Shown in pieces: positions 8,101-12,680 of a stretch of 12,680 bases of DNA; positions within the stretch are counted from its first letter, which is position 1; each line of letters begins with the position of its first letter. The translations under genes were made by a program, and so were the position numbers. Source of the DNA: Thiotrichaceae bacterium (GTDB taxonomy: Bacteria > Pseudomonadota > Gammaproteobacteria > Thiotrichales > Thiotrichaceae); contig JALVDQ010000145.1 in the NCBI GenBank assembly GCA_027008885.1, forward strand, positions 1 to 12,680, given 5' to 3'. The notes below the pieces were generated by a model. It made no database searches. It saw nothing but the letters and a program-made list of their open reading frames with translations, and had not been told where the DNA came from.

Positions 8101-8688
8101 GGAGCCCTTGATAAAGGTTCCAACACTACCACCGACTCCGTAATCATAGGCAACATCAGAAACTGTCTTGCCATTGATTACGCGTGCATTTTTCTTGTCA
8201 GAAAGACCTTTGCTCACATGTCCTTCCCAGAACAGGCTCTCATTTTCCTGACCATATCCAACAGTAGCCTTTGCGTGACCTGCTTCATTACGGTCATACG
8301 CACCGAATACTTTATTTACATGGGTTGCACGACCAGAGCCATCTCGTGATACCCAGTTATGGTTTATTTGAACACCACGACCCTTGATGCCCTTGTCATC
8401 ACCTTTAAGATCATAACCTGCCCAAAGCCCTGCGCTGGTACTGCTATCTTTCGATTCCATCAGCACCTGGTTAAGATCAACACTAACATCACCCTCATCA
8501 GTGACACCAAAGCCTATTTGCGTTTTTCCTCCCACGTATTCATAATTCGCCGAACTCACCTGTCTGGCGTCACGATATTGCTGACTCGCTCCTGGAGTCG
8601 CCATTGCCTGTGTTGCCAGAATTGTTGCAGAACTGAATACAAACGGTAAATAAGCCCATTTGTAAGTTATTTTTTGTTTATTTTTCAT
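5164..8688 (-). CDS. Outer-membrane protein: beta-barrel, OmpA-like domain, seven cadherin-like repeats
   Basis: This protein has 1174 residues counted from the ATG at 8688. An in-frame TTG at 8709 is open upstream but adds only MYREKKV and is less likely. A Sec signal peptide (KNKQKITYKW, then a hydrophobic stretch) ends near TQAMA at 30. Residues about 45-273 alternate polar and apolar residues in beta-strand fashion and end SYRYDFGG, like a small outer-membrane barrel. A Tyr/Arg/Lys-rich linker leads to an OmpA-like peptidoglycan-binding domain (about 334-443: FFKLNSAKL, LSEQRANAV with Arg395, NRRVDIEY). At the position of the usual diaminopimelate-contacting Asp it has Cys380 (GNTCGLGD instead of GHTDxxG). 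After a second linker come seven cadherin-like (Big_9/VCBS-like) repeats at about 538-622, 628-711, 719-802, 810-893, 901-984, 994-1081 and 1090-1171, each with a VLxNDD motif, hGxAxxxxGxIxYTP and FTGxDxFxYxVxDxxGN. AGAGAG, about 10 nt before the ATG, is a weak ribosome site. It is likely an adhesive or structural surface protein. The domains are sure; the topology and role are not. Confidence 0.85.
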   Translation of the reverse strand: MKNKQKITYKWAYLPFVFSSATILATQAMATPGASQQYRDARQVSSANYEYVGGKTQIGFGVTDEGDVSVDLNQVLMESKDSSTSAGLWAGYDLKGDDKGIKGRGVQINHNWVSRDGSGRATHVNKVFGAYDRNEAGHAKATVGYGQENESLFWEGHVSKGLSDKKNARVINGKTVSDVAYDYGVGGSVGTFIKGSNMRVRAGLDHEWGDDLGAGEKTAKNTTLSAGIEKFFQGTPHSLGLDIAASKRSGGFETGSDDTDVSGKLSYRYDFGGASIYQPDRRYRRVRVEVPGAGVAPRYARKAQYKRVPVYKTVTTYGKKTVRKPYKQLVKSTMELEGQTFFKLNSAKLIPSAKNRLRQIAAQIRKNGYKGVIRITGNTCGLGDAAYDQRLSEQRANAVKNFLIENGFNPDHLLARGLGKDHPKYPNTPDQGFKNRRVDIEYVTERKAYKTAYRTEQQTVKTGTRRVVAGFKNVPAGYDNVLIDNGRPGTPRVIWKTEVIPSSPAWITRALHNNIRHNTTVSTYQTTAGGSAGGDNVVHAADDIVTVCSASQGMSIDVLRNDDADATLTRIVSQPMHGSATISNGKIVYTADSGFSGTDHFTYEVRDPNGNTTTANVTVTVCSAGGGVNAADDTATTSQGQAVTIDVLNNDDADASITRVVNQPLHGSASIVNGKIVYTPAAGFTGVDRFTYEVTDPQGNTSTATVTVTVRPQGGSGGINAADDSATTLQGQAVTIDVLNNDDADAILTGTLTQPSHGTASIVNGQIVYTPAAGFTGTDHFTYEVIDPQGNTTTATVTVTVRPQGGSGGINAADDSATTPQGQAVTIDVLDNDDADASLTGTLTQPSHGTASIVNGQIVYTPAAGFTGTDHFTYEVRDPQGNTTTATVTVTVRPQGSGSGVGAEDDSVSTNLNTPVTIDAIANDYNAVRITRIVDNPENGSASIVNGQIVYTPNSGFTGVDYLNYEVENASGETDIATITITVRAGSGGGGGSLTAVNDSASTDCSAVTINVLDNDSGSGNLSIVGVGSASLGNAVISGNTIVYTPSSSCSTGNTGMDTFTYTIRDGQGNTAQATVNVDVKGDDCNVCIKAEPDDTVTDVNTPITISVLDNDKGEGLSITSVDMPEHGKAELIGNSIKYTPDEDFTGTDSFWYDIVDSEGNKDAALVIVYVGND
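5176..7077 (-). repeat. In-gene tandem array of cadherin-like repeat units
   Basis: Seven tandem units encode beta-sandwich repeats. Units 2, 3 and 4 have an exact 91-codon (273-bp) period. Units 3 (6534-6283) and 4 (6261-6010) differ at only four residues over the 91-residue period, yet carry many synonymous differences, so the duplication is not the newest possible and the protein sequence has been held constant. Units 1, 5, 6 and 7 are diverged. Units 1 and 6 carry cysteine pairs (residues 548 and 622; 1005 and 1050) absent from 2-5, and C1085/C1088 lie between units 6 and 7. Confidence 0.85.
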
Positions 8689-8940
8689 TACTTTTTTCTC
8701 TCTATACAAAAAGTTAATAGGTCTAGTAGATACTCGCTTTAAACGGAATTAAATCGAGGATCTATTACCGTTGCGATATATGCGACATACTCATTAAGCA
8801 TGGACAAATTATAACTTTTGAATTAATGAGATAACATTCCCTCCCGTCTGAACATCAATACGATTAGTACCTTTCCTCGGTTTTTTTATACCATCTTTTT
8901 TAAATCAAACTCGAGACAAAACCGGCAACATTCAGTTTAA
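8689..8940. other. Upstream region of the outer-membrane protein gene
   Basis: About 250 bp of AT-rich DNA in front of the outer-membrane protein start. It should hold that gene's promoter, but I could not choose a -35/-10 pair with confidence. No riboswitch or small ORF is recognisable. Confidence 0.4.
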
Positions 8941-9136
8941 GTAACGCAGAGAGTCACAGAGTTTTTCACAGAGAACCACGGAGTTAACATTACAAAGTAT
9001 CAAACAAGTATCAAATGAAGGAGCGTGCAAACGAAAGAGCGTGCAAACGAAAGAGCGTGCAAACGAAAAAAGTGTAAATTTGTTTTCCTTCTTTACAAAC
9101 AATCTCTGCGAATATCTCCGTGTTCCTCTGCGTAAC
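8941..9136. repeat. Inverted 'cacagag/cgcagag' intergenic repeat
   Basis: GTAACGCAGAG at 8941-8951 is matched by CTCTGCGTAAC at 9126-9136 as an inverted repeat with one mismatch. Next to each end lie further CACAGAG / CACGGAG or CTCCGTG / CTCTGCG words (8955-8992 and 9102-9130). This belongs to the widespread low-complexity CRCAGAG-type intergenic repeats of environmental bacteria. A short minus-strand frame reads through it (QRNTEIFAEI), but this is a side effect of the repeat. A related copy lies at 12031-12050. Confidence 0.6.
9021..9068. repeat. Three perfect 16-bp tandem copies
   Basis: GAGCGTGCAAACGAAA is repeated three times without mismatch at 9021-9036, 9037-9052 and 9053-9068. The period is not a multiple of three and no gene crosses it. 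It sits in the centre of the inverted repeat at 8941-9136. The exact identity suggests recent slippage or a variable-number tandem repeat. Confidence 0.9.
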
Positions 9137-9193
9137 GATAGATTTGAATTCCGAAACTTGAATTTTTATATTTACGAAAAAGTATAAAAAAAA

Positions 9194-9213
9194 GGGGGGG
9201 ATGGGTATGTGGG
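9194..9213 (+). repeat. G-run motif, copy 3, with quadruplex potential
   Basis: Seven G's, then ATGGGTATGTGGG, give four G3 tracts with loops of 1, 2 and 5 nt, the form of a simple G-quadruplex on the plus strand. It follows an A8 run. It lies about 50 bp beyond the stop codon of the DUF815-type gene, whose template strand is the G-rich one. Two near-identical words, AACCGCGATAA (9225-9235) and AACCGCAATAA (9243-9253), follow at 18-bp spacing. No conventional terminator was seen for the bipA transcript here. Confidence 0.45.
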
Positions 9214-9264
9214 TATATATAATTAACCGCGATAATTGTGATAACCGCAATAACTTCGCAGGGG

Positions 9265-10062
9265 TTATTGACTGAGTTTGCCCCGGGTCAGTTGGGCATA
9301 ATAAAATTGCTGGGCGATACGTCCACTGCGATTACCCCGTTCGCGTGCAAAGCGATCTGCGAGGATGTGCAGTTTGTCTTTGTCTATGTTTTTTATATTG
9401 GCAAAAAGCATATCGACTATTGCCAGATATTCCTTTTGTGTGGGCGGATAGAAAGAGAGAGACAGACCAAAGCGGTCTGCCAGGGACATTTTTTCTTCGA
9501 TTGTGTCAGCTTGATGAATTTCCCCATTAACGAAGCGCGCCTGCTCATTATCCTTCATGTGCTCGGCTATCAGGTGACGACGGTTTGAGGTGGCTACGAC
9601 CAGTACGTTTTGAGGCGGTTTTTCAATTGATCCTTGCAGGGTGCTTTTTAGTTCTTTAAAACTGCTTTCTCCATCTTCAAATGAAAGATCGTCACAGAAA
9701 ATAATAAAACGCTGTTTTAATGAACGAATCTCATCGCTTATATCCGTTAAACAGGCAAGATCCTCTTTGGGAATTTCAATAACACGCAGCCCCTGAGGAT
9801 GATACGCATGCAGGACAGCCTTTACCAGAGAGGATTTTCCAGTGCCGCGCGCGCCCCAGAGCAATACATGGTTGGTCGAATTGCCTTTAATAAAATATTC
9901 AATATTATCAATAAAGAGCCGTTTTTGCCTTTCGATGCCCAGGAGCTTGTCAAGTTCCAGAAAGTCAATGTCCTCACGGGCGATAGCCCTGAGTTTTTGC
10001 TGACGGCTGCGCCAGATTGCAGCCAGTGTATGATTCCAGTCAATTGTTGCCACTAAAGCCAT
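9265..10062 (-). CDS. DUF815-type AAA+ ATPase
   Basis: The product is a cytoplasmic P-loop ATPase of 265 residues. Seen motifs are Walker A GARGTGKSS (70-78), Walker B IIFCDDLSFE (120-129), sensor 1 VVATSNRRHL (155-164), the DRFGLSL arginine-finger segment (196-202) and a sensor-2 region GNRSGR (243-248). The phrase SFKELKSTLQGSIEKPPQNV and the EKMSLADRFGLSLSFYPPTQ block are characteristic of the DUF815 (PF05673) family, found in many proteobacteria as a stand-alone ATP-binding protein of unsettled role. The length is normal. Its start lies 10 bp after the bipA stop, so the two are probably translated from one mRNA. No clear Shine-Dalgarno is visible, so translational coupling is plausible. 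A GTG at 10053 is an alternative start. Family assignment is good; biochemical function is not known to me. Confidence 0.88.
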   Translation of the reverse strand: MALVATIDWNHTLAAIWRSRQQKLRAIAREDIDFLELDKLLGIERQKRLFIDNIEYFIKGNSTNHVLLWGARGTGKSSLVKAVLHAYHPQGLRVIEIPKEDLACLTDISDEIRSLKQRFIIFCDDLSFEDGESSFKELKSTLQGSIEKPPQNVLVVATSNRRHLIAEHMKDNEQARFVNGEIHQADTIEEKMSLADRFGLSLSFYPPTQKEYLAIVDMLFANIKNIDKDKLHILADRFARERGNRSGRIAQQFYYAQLTRGKLSQ

Positions 10063-10072
10063 GTTTCAGGCT

Positions 10073-11893
10073 CTAATCTTTGTTTTGGCGTGAGGCGGTC
10101 TTGCGTTCGTGTTCTTTTAGAAGTTTTTTACGAATGCGGATATTTTCGGGCGTGATCTCAACCAGTTCATCATCGTCAATAAATTCAAGTGCCTGCTCAA
10201 GTGTAAATTTAATCGGTTTGGTCAGGATTAAATTTTCATCTGTTCCCGCGGCACGAATATTTGTCAACTGCTTTGCTTTCAGCGGATTGACAACGAGATC
10301 ATTATCACGGCTATGGATGCCAACAATCATGCCTTCGTAGACTTCCTCTCCATGCTCGATAAACATTTTGCCGCGCTCTTGCAGGTTGAAGATTGCAAAG
10401 GCGAGAGCCTTTCCCTGTGCGTTTGAGATAAGAACGCCATTGTTGCGCTGACCAATCTGTTCCCTGATCATTGGTCCATAATGATCAAAAGTGTGATAGA
10501 TCAGTCCGGTACCAGAGGTCAGTGTCATAAATTCAGTCTGAAAGCCGATCAGACCGCGTGACGGAATAATGTACTCCAGGCGCACACGCCCCTTGCCATC
10601 AGATTCCATATTTTGTAGCTGCCCCTTGCGCTCCCCCATCTTTTCCATGATGCTGCCCTGATGTTCTTCTTCTATATCAATGCTTAGATTTTCATAGGGT
10701 TCCTGCTGGTTTTCACCTTCGCCCCGAATTACAACTTCAGGGCGGGAAACAGCAAGTTCGAATCCTTCACGGCGCATATTCTCGATTAAAATACCCAGAT
10801 GAAGCTCTCCACGACCTGATACCTTGAATTTGTCAGGGTCATCTCCAGGCTCTACGCGCAAGGCAACATTGTGCAGAAGCTCCTCGTCCAGGCGCTCCTG
10901 TATATTGCGAGAAGTCACATATTTGCCTTCTTTGCCTGCAAAAGGTGAATTATTTACCTGAAAGGTCATGCTTACCGTGGGTTCATCAACGCTCATGGGC
11001 GGCAAGGCTTCTACATGATCAGGGTCGCAGAGCGTGTCTGAAATAAACAGCTTGTCCATGCCGGTAAAGGCAATGATCTCACCTGCCTGGGCTTCATCAA
11101 CATCAATGCGTTCAAGACCATGAAACCCCATTGGTTGCAAAATACGTCCGTTGCGAATATTGCCCTCGCCATCAATGACTTTTACTACCGAATTCTTTTT
11201 TATTTTGCCTTTTTTGATGCGTCCGATGCCAATCAGACCGGTATATGAATTGTAGTCGAGCTGACTCACCTGCATTTGAAAAGGCGCGTCAGGATCAACA
11301 TCAGGATGACTGACATTATCTACAATCGCCTGAAAAAGAGGTGTCATGTCGCCATCTGAAACATCAGATTCAAGCCCCGCATAGCCATTAATGGCAGAAG
11401 CATAAACGACCGGAAAATCAAGCTGCTCGTCAGTAGCACCGAGACGGTCAAAGAGTTCAAAGGTCTGGTCAAGAACCCAGTCAGGGCGCGCACCCGGGCG
11501 GTCAATCTTATTGATAACCACAATTGGTTTAAATCCCATGGCGAAAGCTTTTGAAGTCACAAAACGGGTTTGTGGCATAGGGCCATCAACCGCATCAACC
11601 AGTAACAGCACCGAATCAACCATGGATAAAACGCGCTCAACCTCACCGCCAAAATCTGCGTGACCTGGTGTGTCAACAATATTTATGCGGTAGTCATTCC
11701 ACTTGATTGCGGTATTTTTTGCGAGTATGGTAATACCCCGTTCCTGCTCAAGCTCATTTGAATCCATCATGCGCTCGGATATATTGGCACGTTCGCCCAG
11801 GGTTCCTGATTGCTCTAGCAGCTTGTCAACCAGCGTTGTTTTTCCATGATCAACGTGGGCGATAATGGCAATATTTCTTAAATTTTCAATCAC
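10073..11893 (-). CDS. typA: Ribosome-associated GTPase BipA/TypA
   Basis: BipA is a translational GTPase related to EF-G and LepA. It binds the 70S ribosome, helps 50S assembly and supports growth at low temperature and under stress. The product has 606 residues (E. coli 607) and is intact. The GTPase motifs are G1 AHVDHGKT (12-19), switch I RGITI with Thr55, G3 DTPGH (74-78), G4 NKID (128-131) and G5 SAING (166-170). The C-terminal EF-G-like domains and the BipA-specific tail are present: [32 protein letters not shown], and [13 protein letters not shown] near the end. The start is GTG, chosen because [20 protein letters not shown] is the canonical N-terminus. The ribosome site is weak. A TATAAT lies 42 bp upstream. 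The DUF815-type ATPase gene follows 10 bp downstream. Confidence 0.97.
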   Translation of the reverse strand: MIENLRNIAIIAHVDHGKTTLVDKLLEQSGTLGERANISERMMDSNELEQERGITILAKNTAIKWNDYRINIVDTPGHADFGGEVERVLSMVDSVLLLVDAVDGPMPQTRFVTSKAFAMGFKPIVVINKIDRPGARPDWVLDQTFELFDRLGATDEQLDFPVVYASAINGYAGLESDVSDGDMTPLFQAIVDNVSHPDVDPDAPFQMQVSQLDYNSYTGLIGIGRIKKGKIKKNSVVKVIDGEGNIRNGRILQPMGFHGLERIDVDEAQAGEIIAFTGMDKLFISDTLCDPDHVEALPPMSVDEPTVSMTFQVNNSPFAGKEGKYVTSRNIQERLDEELLHNVALRVEPGDDPDKFKVSGRGELHLGILIENMRREGFELAVSRPEVVIRGEGENQQEPYENLSIDIEEEHQGSIMEKMGERKGQLQNMESDGKGRVRLEYIIPSRGLIGFQTEFMTLTSGTGLIYHTFDHYGPMIREQIGQRNNGVLISNAQGKALAFAIFNLQERGKMFIEHGEEVYEGMIVGIHSRDNDLVVNPLKAKQLTNIRAAGTDENLILTKPIKFTLEQALEFIDDDELVEITPENIRIRKKLLKEHERKTASRQNKD

Positions 11894-11934
11894 AATTCTA
11901 CACTCAATATTTACGGGATATTTAAGGACGGCGC

Positions 11935-11940
11935 ATTATA
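11935..11940 (-). promoter_or_regulatory. Candidate -10 element of the bipA promoter
   Basis: On the minus strand the hexamer reads TATAAT, a perfect sigma70 -10 box, 42 bp before the bipA GTG. At 16-18 nt spacing the -35 region is AT-rich and does not match TTGACA, so an activator or a weak promoter is likely. A start of transcription near 11928 is inferred. Confidence 0.45.
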
Positions 11941-11984
11941 CAAGTTGTTTAAGTTAAATAATACCTTTAATCAGAGAAAGCAAT

Positions 11985-12015
11985 CTGCCTGCATTTCGCC
12001 TCACAATGCAGGCAG
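11985..12015. repeat. 11-bp inverted repeat upstream of bipA
   Basis: CTGCCTGCATT (11985-11995) pairs perfectly with AATGCAGGCAG (12005-12015) around a 9-nt loop. It lies between the TIGR02647 gene and the bipA promoter. On the minus strand it is followed by ATTGCTTTCTC, only mildly T-rich, so it may be a weak terminator or a remnant of a repeat. Confidence 0.45.
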
Positions 12016-12030
12016 GCTACATGCGATACA

Positions 12031-12080
12031 AACCACAGAGAACACAGAGGCGGTGCTATCTTCTGTCAACCCATCCCCCT
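12031..12080 (-). repeat. Second CACAGAG-type repeat plus G-run motif, copy 4
   Basis: AACCACAGAGAACACAGAGG at 12031-12050 is a further copy of the word family seen at 8941-9136. Close by, on the minus strand, AGGGGGATGGGTTG (12067-12080) repeats the G-run motif of 80-91, 2446-2458 and 9194-9206, again next to an A-rich run when read on that strand. Confidence 0.55.
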
Positions 12081-12146
12081 ACTTTTTTATATATTTTTCG
12101 TGCGGTCTGTATTTCTGTATTAAGGAACAAACCACGGGAACGCATA

Positions 12147-12161
12147 CGGGACTAAATCCCG
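12147..12161 (-). terminator. Small hairpin after the TIGR02647 gene
   Basis: CGGGA (12147-12151) pairs with TCCCG (12157-12161) around five bases, 11 bp beyond the stop codon on the minus strand. The stem is only 5 bp and no T-run follows, so a terminator role is weakly supported. Confidence 0.25.
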
Positions 12162-12171
12162 ACCCAGGAGT

Positions 12172-12402
12172 CTATTTTAAAATCATGCTTAAGTCTTGTG
12201 CGTGTTCTGCGGCTTTGCGTCCCAGATCTGTTAGATAACCACCATCGGCTTGTGTGATTATTCCTTTGTCAAAGAGCCGCTGTGCTGCTGCTCTTAGCTC
12301 TGGAGTCGCGTTATGATGAATTTTTATTCCATCTTGTTCATTTTTGAGGTTGTATTGGGATAACAGATTGATTTCATCAACAAGTTCAGAATTAAAAACC
12401 AT
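12172..12402 (-). CDS. TIGR02647-type small conserved protein
   Basis: The product has 76 residues, with a family-like N-terminus (MVFNSELVDEINLLSQYNL), a middle GIKIHHNATPELRAAAQRLF and a C-terminus DKGIITQADGGYLTDLGRKA followed by AEHAQ. These match the small TIGR02647 family, which I know only from Gammaproteobacteria, about 77 residues long and sometimes annotated as DNA-binding. The pattern of helix, helix and a short GYLTDLG wing looks like a winged-helix fragment, but the function is not established. I chose the ATG at 12402 rather than the more distant in-frame ATG at 12504: AAGGA sits 7 nt upstream, and the extra 34 residues do not belong to the family. It is followed by the bipA gene in the same direction after about 280 bp of repeats, so separate transcription is likely. 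Confidence 0.85.
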   Translation of the reverse strand: MVFNSELVDEINLLSQYNLKNEQDGIKIHHNATPELRAAAQRLFDKGIITQADGGYLTDLGRKAAEHAQDLSMILK

Positions 12403-12562
12403 GATTTTCCTTGAAATATTTAAGTTATGTTTATTGGGACGGCACAAGATGGCACGATCAGGAGTGTATCTGCCACATTCTAGCATCAATAGCAGTTCTT
12501 GCATTGATTAATTCAAACTCAGAGACAAGCAAGAACAAATAAAACATACCAATACCATCAAG

Positions 12563-12680
12563 GTAGAACAGCCAGTTACCCAACTGTCCCCTCACAGATC
12601 CCTGCGTGCGGATTTCCCGCACAGGGCTCTTCAAAACTGCTCGCTTTGCACGTCGGCTTTAAATACGCTTAGAATGACTG
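12563..12680 (-). mobile_element. 3' end of a group II intron (partial, runs off the window)
   Basis: On the minus strand, 12629-12597 reads as a 33-nt domain V. GAGCCCTG pairs with CAGGGATC (with the AGC triad at positions 2-4), a second stem TGCGG/CCGCA is capped by a GAAA-type loop, and a two-base CG bulge lies between the stems. The G of AGC faces A rather than the usual U. Next follows a hairpin suited to domain VI (GGACAG with CTGTTC, inner CAGTT/AACTG), and the sequence ends ...TTCTAC near 12563, an acceptable AY end. A clear branch-point A at the normal distance is not obvious, so the exact 3' end is uncertain. A reverse transcriptase gene, if present, would lie beyond the right edge. 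The intron would have entered upstream of the TIGR02647 gene in the same orientation. Confidence 0.6.

Noticed and set aside
8689..8940. Riboswitch upstream of the outer-membrane protein gene
   Set aside because: I checked for a c-di-GMP (GEMM-like) pattern because such riboswitches precede surface-protein genes. The conserved core was not found.
9021..9068. CRISPR array
   Set aside because: The three copies are directly adjacent 16-bp units without spacers, and no cas gene is present.
9011..9250. Minus-strand ORF of 79 codons
   Set aside because: It runs through the tandem 16-bp copies and the CACAGAG-type repeat. Its sequence is repeat-derived and not gene-like.
11945..12238. Plus-strand ORF of 97 codons
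   Set aside because: It crosses the intergenic repeats and the end of the TIGR02647 gene on the opposite strand, and has no recognisable domain.
12403..12504. N-terminal extension of the TIGR02647 gene
   Set aside because: The ATG at 12402 has an AAGGA site at 7 nt and gives the family's normal length.

Overview
The window looks like a chromosomal segment of a fairly AT-rich gammaproteobacterium. Three things point there: a dusB-fis gene pair, a bipA/typA GTPase, and a small protein of the TIGR02647 type, a family I know only from Gammaproteobacteria. I cannot name a genus. The repeat-rich intergenic DNA and AP2-like proteins are typical of large-genome environmental lineages, but that is only an impression.

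Layout. Positions 1-1588 (+) carry dusB (tRNA-dihydrouridine synthase) and fis (nucleoid protein) in their usual order. From about 1590 to 3460 lies an accessory stretch: two foldback (MITE-like) elements, a decayed IS630-family transposase on the minus strand that I found by translating the gene-free DNA, a G-rich intergenic motif, one gene for a small AP2-like DNA-binding protein, a perfect 18-bp hairpin at its stop codon, and several copies of a 16-bp motif. Positions 3476-5059 (+) encode a secreted TIM-barrel glycoside-hydrolase-like protein. It converges, through a very strong bidirectional terminator, on a 1174-residue outer-membrane protein (8688-5164, -) made of a predicted N-terminal beta-barrel, a central OmpA-like domain and seven C-terminal cadherin-like repeats.

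Positions 8689-9264 are non-coding and repeat-rich: an inverted 'cacagag' type repeat, three perfect 16-bp tandem copies, and a G-run that could form a quadruplex. Positions 9265-11893 (-) hold bipA and, 10 bp downstream, a DUF815-type AAA+ ATPase, probably one transcript. Upstream of bipA are a promoter-like TATAAT, more intergenic repeats, the TIGR02647 gene (12402-12172, -) and, running off the right edge, what looks like the 3' end (domains V and VI) of a group II intron on the minus strand.

The housekeeping genes appear intact. The unusual material is in the gaps, where several dispersed repeats recur, and in the two cell-envelope genes at the centre. I found no CRISPR array, no tRNA or rRNA gene and no recognisable defence system.
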